From the NCBI GenBank assembly GCA_963729215.1, contig CAVSND010000009.1:186001-250000 (forward strand): a stretch of 64,000 nucleotides of DNA, read 5' to 3'. Source of the DNA: CAVQJU01 sp963729215. Its GTDB lineage: Bacteria > Acidobacteriota > Vicinamibacteria > Vicinamibacterales > CAVVIG01. Positions 52,987-62,268 of this stretch are shown in pieces. Position 1 is the first letter of the stretch; every line of letters begins with the position of its first letter. A model generated the notes under the pieces. The model was not told the DNA's origin, searched no databases, and saw only the letters and a program-made list of their open reading frames with translations. A program made the position numbers and the translations under genes.

Positions 52987-53745
52987 GTGAGCCTGACCAG
53001 AATCACCCTTGCGGCCGGTGTACTGGCCGCGGCCGTGTCTTCGATGGCAGTTGGACAGGACCGTCCGGCCCCGGGCGATGCGGGGGCCGTTCAGGCCGGC
53101 GGTTCGCTTTTCCGCGAACGGTGTGCGGAATGCCACGGCACGGACGCGAGAGGCGTCGCCGGTCACGACCTGACCCGGATCTTCGCGTCCGGCGCCACCG
53201 ACGACCGCGTGTTTCAAACGATTCGCCAGGGCGTTCCGAACACCATCATGCCCTCCTCCACCGCGCCGGACAGCGAGATCTGGGCGCTGGTCAGCTACAT
53301 CCGAAGCCTGAACGGCGGCGGGACGGCGGAATCGGCGCGCGGCAACCCGGAAAGCGGCGAGCGGATCTTCTGGGCGTCGTGCGGAAGCTGCCACATCGTG
53401 AATGGCCGCGGCGGTCCGCTCGGCCCCGATCTGTCGCGCATCACGCAGAACCAGTCACGCGATCAGTTGATCCGCGCGGTTCGCGACCCGAACGCGTCGA
53501 TCCCCGACGGATACCGGACCGTCACGGTCGTCACACGCGATGGGCAGCGAATACGGGGCGTCCGGAAAAGCGAAGACGCCTTCTCGATTCAGATGATGGA
53601 TGAGACAGGCCATCTTCGCGGGTTTCTGAAGAGCAACGTGCGCGACGTCGTGAGCGAGACCACCTCGTTGATGCCGGCGTTCGGACCGGATCGCCTGAAG
53701 GACAGCGATCTCACCGACGTGCTCGCGTTCCTGGGAAGAAAGTAG
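52987..53745 (+). CDS. Diheme c-type cytochrome
   Basis: This 252-residue periplasmic electron carrier has a signal peptide (MSLTRITLAAGVLAAAVSSM) and two heme-binding motifs: CAECH (about 47-51) and CGSCH (about 132-136). The C-terminal part, TVTVVTRDGQRIRGVRKSED, and MMDETGHLRGFLKSNVRDVV, is the beta-rich extension seen in large planctomycete/acidobacterial heme proteins. It lies 76 bp upstream of two PQQ dehydrogenase genes on the same strand and is the natural electron acceptor for them. Its stop codon is part of a 7-bp repeat array. Confidence 0.92.
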   Translation: MSLTRITLAAGVLAAAVSSMAVGQDRPAPGDAGAVQAGGSLFRERCAECHGTDARGVAGHDLTRIFASGATDDRVFQTIRQGVPNTIMPSSTAPDSEIWALVSYIRSLNGGGTAESARGNPESGERIFWASCGSCHIVNGRGGPLGPDLSRITQNQSRDQLIRAVRDPNASIPDGYRTVTVVTRDGQRIRGVRKSEDAFSIQMMDETGHLRGFLKSNVRDVVSETTSLMPAFGPDRLKDSDLTDVLAFLGRK

Positions 53746-53793
53746 AAAGTGCAAAGTTCAAAGTCGAGAAAGTGAAGTTCGAAGTATTGAAGT
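53736..53793. repeat. Degenerate 7-bp tandem repeat (core AAAGT/GAAGT)
   Basis: AAAGT recurs at 53739, 53746, 53753 and 53760 in exact 7-bp steps, then AAAGT or GAAGT at 53769, 53774, 53781 and 53789. The array covers the cytochrome stop codon and most of the gap to the PQQ dehydrogenase. It has the same period and placement as the arrays at 765 and 12635 but a different core. Confidence 0.78.
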
Positions 53794-53821
53794 GCTGAGG
53801 CTTGTCAAAGCAAACAGGACC

Positions 53822-55438
53822 ATGAAACAGCTGATTCGAACGATTGCGGTCGCCGGCGCCGTGCTGAGCTCGGGCTTCATCCTCGCCCAGGAAGCGGCGA
53901 CGCCCGGCGTCACCTGGCAGGATCTGCTCCAGGGTTACAAGAACCCGTCGCGGTGGATTACCTACTCCGGCGACTACACGGGACAGCGCCATAGTCCGTT
54001 GACGCAGATCACGCCGGCCAACGCCCACCGCCTGACCGCGAAATGGACGTTCCAGACCGGCGTCGTTCCACGCCGGGGCTTCGAAGGTACGCCGCTCGCC
54101 GTCAACGATGTGCTCTACGTTCCCGGCCCGTTCAACAATGCGTGGGCGCTCGACGCGCGCACCGGCCGTCCGTTCTGGAATTACCGGCGTCAGCTGCCGA
54201 ACGATCTGACGTACGGCGCGACCTCGCCGGTGAATCGCGGCTTCGGCCTGCTCGGCGATCGGCTGTTCATGCCGACCGCCGATGCGCACCTGCTCGCGCT
54301 CGACACGAGAACCGGGTCCGTCGTGTGGGACGCCGTCATGGCCGACTACAAGCTGGGCTACGCAGCCACGGCGGCCCCGCTGGTCGTGAAAGACAAAGTG
54401 GTCATGGGGATTTCCGGAAGCGACTGGCCGACGCGTGGATTCATCGACGCGTACGACGCCGCGACGGGCAAGCTCGCCTGGCGCTTCTACACCGTTCCCG
54501 CGGCTGGCGAACCGGGCAGCGAGACGTGGCCGAAGACGGACGCGATTGCCCGGGGCGGCGGCGGTGCCTGGGTGACGGGCAGCTACGACCCCGAGTTGAA
54601 CCTGCTGTACTACGGCACCGGCAACCCGAACCCCGACTACTACGGCGAAGATCGCAAGGGGACGAATCTCTACACCGCGTCGCTCATCGCGCTCGATGCC
54701 GACACGGGCAAGTTGAAATGGTATTTCCAGTTCACGCCCCACGATCTGCACGACTGGGACTCGAACCACGTGCCGGTCATCGCGGACGTCCCCATCGGCG
54801 GCCAGCTGCGCAAGGTCGTGATGGTCGCCAATCGCAACGGGTTCTTCTACGTGATCGATCGCGCCACGGGCAAGCTGATCGTCGGCAAGCCGTTCAGCGA
54901 CACGACATGGGCGCGCGAACTGGACGCCGACGGCCACCCGATCGTCGTGAACGACGGCAGCAAAGGCTGCATCCCCGATCAATGGGGCAGCACGAACCAC
55001 ATGCCGCCGTCCTACGACCCGGCGCTCCGCCTGTTTTTCGTGACGGTCCGCGAAACCTGCGCGACGTACTTCCCGGCGAAAGAAGAGCTGCAGCCGGGCA
55101 GAGGCTTCATGGGAGGCACCGTGCAGCGCGACGTCGATCGGAGCTACGGCGTCCTTCGCGCTATTGATCCGACGAACGTCGAACGCAAGTGGGAGTTCAA
55201 GTACCAGACGCCGACGATGGCCGGCGTCATGTCGACGGCGTCGGGAGTCGTGTTCGCGGGCGACAACGAAGGGAACTTCATGGCCTTCAACGCCCGGACA
55301 GGCAAGAACCTCTGGTTCTACCCCACCGGCTCTCCCATCTGGGGCGCCGCCGCGATGACATATATGCTCGACGGCAAACAGCAGGTCCTGATCGGATCGG
55401 GGACGTCGCTCGTGGCGTTCGGCCTTCCGGATAACTAG
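53822..55438 (+). CDS. PQQ-dependent dehydrogenase (first of pair)
   Basis: This is a 538-residue periplasmic quinoprotein with an eight-bladed propeller. Signal peptide: LIRTIAVAGAVLSSGFILAQ. Blade motifs include WITYSGDYTGQRHSPLTQIT, ALDARTGRPFWNYRRQ, ALDADTGKLKWYFQFTPHD and AFNARTGKNLWFYPTGSP. The catalytic region is HDLHDWDSN with Asp311 and Asp313; the second Asp, two residues after the presumed catalytic one, is the signature of lanthanide-dependent enzymes. No heme domain is fused, so electrons probably go to the upstream diheme cytochrome. The ATG at 53822 was chosen; an in-frame start at 53792 adds residues before the signal peptide. The substrate is unknown, probably an alcohol or aldehyde. 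Confidence 0.92.
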   Translation: MKQLIRTIAVAGAVLSSGFILAQEAATPGVTWQDLLQGYKNPSRWITYSGDYTGQRHSPLTQITPANAHRLTAKWTFQTGVVPRRGFEGTPLAVNDVLYVPGPFNNAWALDARTGRPFWNYRRQLPNDLTYGATSPVNRGFGLLGDRLFMPTADAHLLALDTRTGSVVWDAVMADYKLGYAATAAPLVVKDKVVMGISGSDWPTRGFIDAYDAATGKLAWRFYTVPAAGEPGSETWPKTDAIARGGGGAWVTGSYDPELNLLYYGTGNPNPDYYGEDRKGTNLYTASLIALDADTGKLKWYFQFTPHDLHDWDSNHVPVIADVPIGGQLRKVVMVANRNGFFYVIDRATGKLIVGKPFSDTTWARELDADGHPIVVNDGSKGCIPDQWGSTNHMPPSYDPALRLFFVTVRETCATYFPAKEELQPGRGFMGGTVQRDVDRSYGVLRAIDPTNVERKWEFKYQTPTMAGVMSTASGVVFAGDNEGNFMAFNARTGKNLWFYPTGSPIWGAAAMTYMLDGKQQVLIGSGTSLVAFGLPDN

Positions 55439-55445
55439 GCTCCTC

Positions 55446-55480
55446 CGTAGCGGCCGGCTTCAGCCGGCCGATCGCTATCG
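55446..55480. repeat. Palindromic intergenic element, copy C (truncated)
   Basis: CGTAGC (55446-55451) and the hairpin GGCCGGC-TTCA-GCCGGCC (55452-55469) match copy B base for base, followed by GATCGCTATCG, a worn right end. The second hairpin is missing. It fills most of the 60-bp gap between the two PQQ dehydrogenase genes. Confidence 0.8.
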
Positions 55481-55498
55481 CAATGCCGGAGCGGGCAA

Positions 55499-57244
55499 AT
55501 GGTATCGTCGCGCAATCTGATCGGAGTGATCGGCGCGTCAATGCTCGCCGTCGCGAGCGCGCAGCTGCCGCCCGAAACGGTCGTCGCCCCCGTGCCGGCG
55601 GTCCTTCGCAACTATCAGCCGGTGACCGCCGAACGTCTCGCGAAACCCGAAGACAGCAACTGGCTGATGATCCGGCGCACGTACGACGGCTGGGGCTACA
55701 GCCCGCTCGATCAGATCACGCCGGCGAACGTCGCGAAGCTCAAGCCCGTCTGGGTCTTCTCGACCGGCGAAGCCCGCGTCCACGAGTCCGCGCCCATCGT
55801 CAACAACGGCGTGATGTTCGTCACGACGCCGAACAACCAGGTAATCGCCATCGACGCCACTAGCGGCAACCTCCTGTGGCGGTACCGGCGGCCGCGCCCG
55901 CCCGGCGCGCTCGTGCTCCACGACACCAGCCGCGGCGTCGCGCTCTTCGGCGACAAGGTGTATTTCGCAGCCGGCGAAGCCATCGTCGTCGCACTCGATG
56001 CAAAGACGGGCCGGGAAGTGTGGACGGCGACGGTGGCCGACAACAAGGCGGCCTACTACATCTCGCTCGCTCCGCTGATTGCCGGCGGCAAGCTGATGGT
56101 CGGCACGTCGGGCGGCGAGTTCGGCATTCGCGGCTTCGTCGCGGCCCTCGATCTCGACACCGGCAAGGAGTTGTGGCGGACCTACACGATTCCGGCGCCC
56201 GGAGAACCCGGCAGCGAAACCTGGAGCGGCGATCAATGGAAGAGGGGCGGCGCGCCGATCTGGGTGACGGGCAACTACGATCCCGACACCAACATCGCCT
56301 ATTGGGGGACCGGCAACGGCGGCCCGTGGATCGGCGATCAGCGCCCGGGCGACAACCTTCACGTCACGTCCGCGATCGCCATTGACGTGGCGACGGGGGC
56401 CATCAAAGGCCACTTTCAGTATCATCCCAACGATTCCTGGGATTGGGACGAAGTGTCGCCGCCGATCCTCGTCGACTACCGTCGCAATGGACGGACGATC
56501 AAGGGATTGATCGACGTCGCCCGCGACGGCTATCTCTGGTTCCTCGAGCGAAGCGCGGGACCGATCAAGTTCGTCGAGGGGAAGCCATACGTCTACCAGA
56601 ATGTCTTCACGCGGCTCGATCCGGTCACGGGACGTCCGGATGTCGATCTCGCGCGCAAGCCCGCCACCGGCAGGTCCACCGAGTACTGCCCGAACGCGCA
56701 CGGTGGGAAGAACTGGCCGCCGATTGCGTTCAGTCCAAAGACGCGGATGATCTACATCCCCGCGAACAACAACCTGTGCGGGACGAGCACGGGAGTCGTC
56801 GCGACGTACACACCGGGCCAGGCCTTCGTCGGCTCCTCAAGCGGAAGATCGTTCGTCGCCCCTGGCGGCGATCACATCGGCGAGGTACAAGCCTGGAACG
56901 TCGACACCGGCCAGCGCGCGTGGACGCACAAGTACGTGAACTCGCCGAACTGGGGCTCGATGCTCGCGACGAGCGGCGGTCTTGTCTTCACGGGCGGGAC
57001 CGCCGATCGCAAGTTCCACGCGTTCGACGCGACGACCGGCAAGCTGCTGTGGGAGTTCCCGACGAATTCCGGCATCCTCGCGCCGCCTTCCTCGTTCTCG
57101 CTCGGCGGCAGGCAGTACATCGCCGTCGAAACCGGATGGGGCGGCGACGCGCGAGGCATGCAGGCTGTGCTCAACCGCCTGTTTCCCGGCGACTATCCGG
57201 AAGTCCCCGAGGGCGGCGCCGTGTGGGTGTTTGCTCTGGAGTAG
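55499..57244 (+). CDS. PQQ-dependent dehydrogenase (second of pair)
   Basis: This is a 581-residue quinoprotein paralogous to the preceding gene. Signal peptide: LIGVIGASMLAVASA. Propeller motifs are IRRTYDGWGYSPLDQITPAN, AIDATSGNLLWRYRRP, ALDAKTGREVWTA and AFDATTGKLLWEFPT. The catalytic stretch NDSWDWDEV has Asp315 and Asp317, again the D-x-D pattern of lanthanide-type enzymes. It has no heme motif. The two paralogues are only about 60 bp apart and may act on different substrates or form alternating enzymes under one cytochrome. The ATG at 55499 has no strong ribosome binding site. Confidence 0.92.
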   Translation: MVSSRNLIGVIGASMLAVASAQLPPETVVAPVPAVLRNYQPVTAERLAKPEDSNWLMIRRTYDGWGYSPLDQITPANVAKLKPVWVFSTGEARVHESAPIVNNGVMFVTTPNNQVIAIDATSGNLLWRYRRPRPPGALVLHDTSRGVALFGDKVYFAAGEAIVVALDAKTGREVWTATVADNKAAYYISLAPLIAGGKLMVGTSGGEFGIRGFVAALDLDTGKELWRTYTIPAPGEPGSETWSGDQWKRGGAPIWVTGNYDPDTNIAYWGTGNGGPWIGDQRPGDNLHVTSAIAIDVATGAIKGHFQYHPNDSWDWDEVSPPILVDYRRNGRTIKGLIDVARDGYLWFLERSAGPIKFVEGKPYVYQNVFTRLDPVTGRPDVDLARKPATGRSTEYCPNAHGGKNWPPIAFSPKTRMIYIPANNNLCGTSTGVVATYTPGQAFVGSSSGRSFVAPGGDHIGEVQAWNVDTGQRAWTHKYVNSPNWGSMLATSGGLVFTGGTADRKFHAFDATTGKLLWEFPTNSGILAPPSSFSLGGRQYIAVETGWGGDARGMQAVLNRLFPGDYPEVPEGGAVWVFALE

Positions 57245-57247
57245 CGA

Positions 57248-57279
57248 CCCGTCCCGCCTGTCCCGCCCTTCCCGCCCGT
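57248..57279. repeat. Short 9-bp tandem repeat between convergent genes
   Basis: Units CGTCCCGC, CTGTCCCGC and CCTTCCCGC follow each other at about 9-bp steps in the 35-bp gap between the PQQ gene and rsmH. It is C-rich and low in complexity. No terminator hairpin was seen. Confidence 0.4.
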
Positions 57280-58327
57280 TCATGCGTCCCGCACCGCCCA
57301 TCGCAGCTTGGCTGACGATGCCCGCGGGTTCGCTCGAACTTCCCCCGCTGACGGCCGGATCACGTCATCGGCGATAGCCGAGTAGCTCCCGTCGCTGCGT
57401 CCATCCTCGAACGCCTTCTTCACGCGGCGATCCTCGCCCGAGTGAAACGTGAGAATCGCGACGCGGCCGCCTGGCGCGAGGCAGAGTGGCAGCGTGCGCA
57501 ACAGCGCGTCGAGCGCCGAGAATTCGTCGTTCACCGCGATCCGCAGTGCCTGGAACGTGCGCCGGATCGACGCGTCCACGTCACGCTTCCCCGCTCTCGG
57601 AGTCCGAATCCTGGACAGCGGCGCTGACGCGTCGACACAGATCCTCCGTCGTCGCGACGGACTGCCTCTTCAAGGCCTGGGCGATCGCCTCTGCGTGTGG
57701 CTCGTCGGCGTTCTCCTGCAGCATCCGCGCGAGTTTCCCCAGGGTCAGGTGCGCAATCAGGCGCGATGCGGGCTCGCCGCGCGACGGGTTCATCCGCATG
57801 TCGAGCGGGCCGGCGTCCTTGTACGTGAAGCCTCGTCGCGGGTTGTCGAGCTGCATGGACGACACGCCGAGATCGGCGAGGACGAGGTCGGCTCCCGCAA
57901 CGTTTTCCTTCGCCAGCACCTGCGGCAGGCCGCCGAAGTTGCTGCGGTGTGCTGCAAAGACGTCCGGCCCGAAACCCGCCGCGCGCAACCGGCTTTCGCT
58001 TCGCGGCAGTTCGAGCGGGTCGACGTCGAGTCCGATCAGCCGCCCGCCCGGCAAGATGCGCTCGAGGATGGCGCGGGCGTGACCGCCGAAGCCGAGCGTG
58101 CAGTCGACGGCGATGTTTCCTGGTTCGGGCGCGAGTACCCGCAGGACCTCCGCGACCATGATCGGCCGATGCATGCCCGCGGGGGTCTTGCCCGATGCGA
58201 CGATTTTCTCCACGTCGGACGGATAGCGGTCAGCGTTCAGTTCCTTGTACTTCTCGTGGAACCTGCGAGGGTGCTTCCCCGCGTACCGCGGCCGGCGCTT
58301 GCGTTCCGGCGTACTGTCCATCACCAT
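57280..58327 (-). CDS. rsmH: 16S rRNA (cytosine(1402)-N(4))-methyltransferase (frameshifted)
   Basis: About 348 residues when repaired. The first frame has a basic N-terminal extension (TPERKRRPRYAGKHPRRFHE), the start of the fold HRPIMVAEVLRVLAPEPGN, the SAM site DCTLGFGGHARAILERI, GLDVDPLEL, DLVLADLGVSSMQLDNPRRG and FTYKDAGPLDMRMNPSRGEP. It ends early at a TGA (57583-57581). One extra G in GCGGGG at about 57589-57597 moves the rest to a second frame: DVDASIRRTFQALRIAVNDE, LAPGGRVAILTFHSGEDRRV and the C-terminal NPRASSAKLRWAVR, all family hallmarks. The enzyme methylates C1402 of 16S rRNA. The gene is convergent with the PQQ gene and divergent from the M16 peptidase. Confidence 0.9.
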
Positions 58328-58477
58328 TCCTCGGCCGTATGTTACGGCACTCCCGCCTTCTCTTTTCGTCCCCGCTTGTTTGCCGCCCGCCGTCTTTGCC
58401 AGTTGGCGCGTGACTCGAGCGCGTGTATTGTTGTGCCATCGATTGACACTTCTGTTTGTTCGAAGAGGAGCGTCGAA

Positions 58478-61224
58478 ATGAAACGCATCATCGTCGGGTT
58501 CGGAGCCGTGTCATGCGGCGTCATGCTCTGGACGGCCGTGGGCGCCGGGCAGGCGCTGCCAGGCGGCATGGAGCGGGTCACGTCGGTGGAAGGCATCACC
58601 GAATACAAGCTTGCCAACGGCCTGCGCGTGCTGGTGTTTCCGGATCCTTCCAAGGCCACGATCACCGTCAACATGACCTACCTGGTCGGATCGAGGCAGG
58701 AGGGATCCGGCGAACGCGGCATGGCGCATCTGCTGGAACACATGGTGTTCAAGGGCAGCACGAAGCACACGAACATTCCGCAGGAACTGACGTCGCACGG
58801 TGCGCGGCCGAACGGCACGCACCTCCTACGACCGGACGAATTACTTCGAAACGTTTCAGGCGACGGACGAGAACCTGAAATGGGCGCTCGACCTCGAAGC
58901 CGACCGCATGGTCAATTCCTTCATCAAGAAGGCGGACCTGGACAGCGAGTTCACGGTCGTGCGGAACGAGTTCGAGGCGAGCGAGAACAACCCGATCGGC
59001 GTCCTGCTGCAGCGGGCATGGTCCGCCTCGTACGTGTGGCATCCGTATGGTCGTGCGGTGATCGGCAACCGCGCCGACATCGAGAACGTGCCCATCGACA
59101 AACTGCAGGCGTTCTACAAGAAGTTTTACCAGCCGGACAATGCCGTGCTGACGGTTTCCGGCAAGATCACGAGGCGACGCTGCTGCCGCTCGTCGGCGCC
59201 TCGTTCGGTCCGGTGCCGAGGCCGGCGCGCACGCTCGAGACGACCTACACGGTCGAGCCGGCGCAGGACGGCGAAAAGCAGGTGATGCTGCGCAGGGTCG
59301 GCGATATTCAGGCCGTGCTCGCCGTCTATCACGTGCCGGCCGGATCCGATCCGGACTTCGCGCCGATCGACGTGATGATGGCCGTGCTCGCCGACGCTCC
59401 GGCCGGGCGGCTCTATAAGGCGCTCGTCGACAGCAAGAAGGCCGTGCAGGTGGTCGGCGCTGGGCCAGCAGCTGAACGACCCGGGCACCGCCATCTTCGG
59501 CGCCATCGTGAACAAGCAGGACTCGCTGCAGGATGCTCGGACGATCATGCTGGACACGATCGACAGCGTGGCGAAGGAGCCGCCAACCAAAGAGGACGTC
59601 GACCGCGCGCGGACGCGCCTGCTCACCAACATCGATCTTCAGCTTCGAAACTCCGAGCAGATCGGATTGACGATGAGCGAGTGGCTCAGCCGCGGGCGAT
59701 TGGCGCCTGCTCTACCTGCACCGGGATCGCCTGCGCAAGGTGACGCCCGAGGACGTGCAGCGCGTGGCCAAGGCGTACCTGAAGACCTCGAACCTCACCG
59801 TGGCGGAATTCATTCCGGACGCGAAACCGGACCGCGCGGAGATCCCGCCGAAGGCCGACGTGGCGGCCATGCTGAAAGACTACAAGGGCGACGCGGCGAT
59901 GGCCCAGGGCGAGGCGTTCGATCCGTCGCCGGCGAACATCGAGGCGCGCGTTCTGCGCCGCACGCTTCCGTCAGGATTGAAGGTGTCCCTGCTGTCGAAA
60001 CAGACGCGCGGCAACACCGTGAACGCGACGATCCGCCTGCACTACGGATCGCTCGACCGGTCGGCGGGACTGAACCCGGCGGCCGAACTGGCGATGCAGA
60101 CGCTGATGCGCGGCACGCAGAAGAAGAGCCGGCAGCAGATCCAGGACGAGTTCGACCGCCTGAAGGCGCGCGTGAACGTCGGCGGCGACGCGACCGGCGC
60201 CACCGCGTCGATCGAAACGGTCCGGGAGAACCTGCCGGCGGTTCTGCGTCTGGTCGCCGAAGTGCTTCGCGAGCCGGCCTTCCCCGAAGCGGAATTCGAT
60301 CAGATCAAGAAGCTGCAGCTGACCAGCGTGGACTTCGCGAAGTCCGAGCCGCAGGTACTGGCGTCCATCGAGCTGAACCGGGCCCTCTATCCGCATCCGC
60401 GAGGAGACGTGCGCGCCGCAGCCTCTCCGCAGGAAGAGGCCGAAGACGTACAGAAGGCGACGGTGGAAGACGCGCGCAAGTTCTATCGGGAGTTCCTGGG
60501 CGCCTCGAACGCGGAGGTGTCCGTCGTCGGCGATTTCCCGGCCGAGGAGATCGGCAAGCTGACGAGCGACCTGTTCGGGAATTGGAAGAGCCCTGGACCG
60601 TTCACGCGCGTGACCGATCCCTATCAGAAAATTACTCCCGTGAACCGGAGCCTCGAAACACCGGACAAGCAGAACGCCGTGTACGTCGCGGGCCTGCGCC
60701 TGAACGTCAGCAACACCGATGCGGATTATCCGGCGCTCGTGCTGGGCAACTACATGCTGGGGGGAGGTTTTCTGAATTCGCGCCTCGCGACGCGTGTCCG
60801 CCAGAAGGACGGCTTGAGCTACGGCATTTCATCGAACCTGACGGCGGCGTCGAAGGTGAAGAACGGCGCGTTCCAGGTCTTCGCCATCGCCGCGCCGCAG
60901 AACGTGGCCAAGGTCGAAGCGGCCGTGAAAGAGGAACTGGACAAGGCGGTGAAAGACGGGTTCACGGCCGATGAAGTGACCGCGGCCAAGGCCGGATGGC
61001 TGCAGTCGCGGACCGTGGGCCGTTCAAACGACGGCGCGCTCGCGGGGCAATTGGCGACGCTCGACTACGACGAGGTCACGATGGCGTTTGCCGCGGACCT
61101 CGAGAAGAAAGTGTCGGCGTTGACGCCGCAGCAGATCCAGGATGCCTTGAAGCGGCACCTGGATGTGCCGTCTATGTCGATTGTGAAGGCGGGAGACTTC
61201 AAGAAGGTTGCGGACGCGAAGTAA
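58478..61224 (+). CDS. M16-family metallopeptidase, two-domain (four frameshifts)
   Basis: About 914 residues when repaired. The ATG at 58478 follows AGGAG; a signal peptide ([20 protein letters not shown]) suggests a periplasmic protein. The first frame contains the inverted zinc motif H84-LLE-H88 in [13 protein letters not shown]. Frame changes occur at 58820 (extra C inside [15 protein letters not shown]), about 59168 (a missing G, GKI-DEATLLPL), about 59459 (an extra [15 protein letters not shown]) and about 59696 (an extra [16 protein letters not shown]). The last frame holds the second, non-zinc M16 domain with [20 protein letters not shown] and [13 protein letters not shown] and runs to 61224. 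It degrades peptides or unfolded segments in the periplasm. All motifs survive, so sequencing error is the favoured cause. Confidence 0.88.
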
Positions 61225-61260
61225 CGCTCCCCTGCTGAAAGAAGATCCGAAAGGCTTCAC

Positions 61261-62166
61261 ATGCGCACCTTATGCCTGGCCGTCCTGACTGTCGCCGTCT
61301 CCGCAAGTGCTGCCCAGGCGCAGTGGGTGAACTTCCCTGCTCCGGGCACACCGCGGACGCCTGACGGCAAGCCCGATCTTGCAGCGCCCGCGCCACGGAC
61401 TAACGACGGCAAACCGGACCTGTCCGGTGTCTGGATGCACGAGCTGACGTCTGTCGCGGAAATGAGGCGTCTCTACGGCGCCGTCATCGATGAACGCGTC
61501 AAAGTGGACGTGCCCGGAATGGAGATCGGCACGCAGCATAAGTACTCCCAGAACATGTTCGTGGATTTCAAGCCGGGCGAGGTCGAGATGCGCCCGGAAG
61601 CCTTGGACGTGCAGCGCCGCCATGCGGCGGAGCGCGACCCGGCGACCGTGTGCATGGGCGTTGCGGGCTTCCCTCGCGCCGGCTTGCTCTCCGAGCCGAT
61701 CGAGATTGTGCAGGCGCCGCATCGGACCATCGTCCTCTACGAGGCCGGTTATCTGCATCGCCAGATCTTCACTGACGGACGCGTGCTTCCCCGGGAGTTC
61801 GACTTACCGGCGTTTCTGGGTTACTCCGTCGGGCACTGGGAGGGCGACGTGTTCGTCGTTCAGACCGCCGGCTTCAACGACAAGACCACGCTTGACGGAG
61901 TGGGGCACCCGCATAGCGACGCGCTGCGTATCACCGAACGCTTTCACCGCCGCGATTTCGGACACCTGGACATCGTGATGACGTTCGATGACCCACGTAT
62001 GTACACGAAGCCGTTCACGCTCACGGTCCCGCACAACCTGCTTGCCGACGCCGACATCTTCGAGATGTTCTGCGAGAACGAAAAGGACAGCGTCCACATT
62101 CGGAACGGCAATCCGCCCCCAGCAGGCCCCGCGGCAGCCGGCGCGTCGCCCGCGCGTCAGAACTGA
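61261..62166 (+). CDS. Exported conserved hypothetical protein
   Basis: This 301-residue protein has a signal peptide (LCLAVLTVAVSASAAQAQ), then a Pro-rich stretch that repeats RTPDGKPDL and RTNDGKPDLSGVW. The central region has HKYSQNMFVDFKPGEVEMRP, DPATVCMGVAGFPRAGLLSE, YLHRQIFTDGRVLPREFDLP, and GYSVGHWEGDVFVVQTAGFN. Proteins with the PDLSGVW opening and the HWEGDxLVVET-like motif are numerous in Acidobacteriota and have no proven function. Conserved His and Asp residues suggest a beta-rich ligand-binding fold. It is 36 bp downstream of the peptidase gene, and the two may form one transcript. Confidence 0.82.
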   Translation: MRTLCLAVLTVAVSASAAQAQWVNFPAPGTPRTPDGKPDLAAPAPRTNDGKPDLSGVWMHELTSVAEMRRLYGAVIDERVKVDVPGMEIGTQHKYSQNMFVDFKPGEVEMRPEALDVQRRHAAERDPATVCMGVAGFPRAGLLSEPIEIVQAPHRTIVLYEAGYLHRQIFTDGRVLPREFDLPAFLGYSVGHWEGDVFVVQTAGFNDKTTLDGVGHPHSDALRITERFHRRDFGHLDIVMTFDDPRMYTKPFTLTVPHNLLADADIFEMFCENEKDSVHIRNGNPPPAGPAAAGASPARQN

Positions 62167-62210
62167 TTCGCACGCACACGTCGCCGCGTTCTTTGTGCTG
62201 AAGAACGCTG

Positions 62211-62268
62211 CCTGAACGTCGAACGAAGAATTCCGGGATGTTCTTTCGTTTTGCACTCGACGTTCAGG
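62211..62268. terminator. Long inverted repeat between convergent genes (bidirectional terminator-like)
   Basis: CCTGAACGTCGA (62211-62222) pairs perfectly with TCGACGTTCAGG (62257-62268). The 34-base loop holds a second, imperfect stem (AACGAA-GAA with TTCTTTCGTT). The right arm covers the stop codon of the ankyrin gene. T-rich stretches (TTCTTTCGTTTTG) lie inside the loop and not after the stem, so this is not a classical terminator. Confidence 0.55.
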
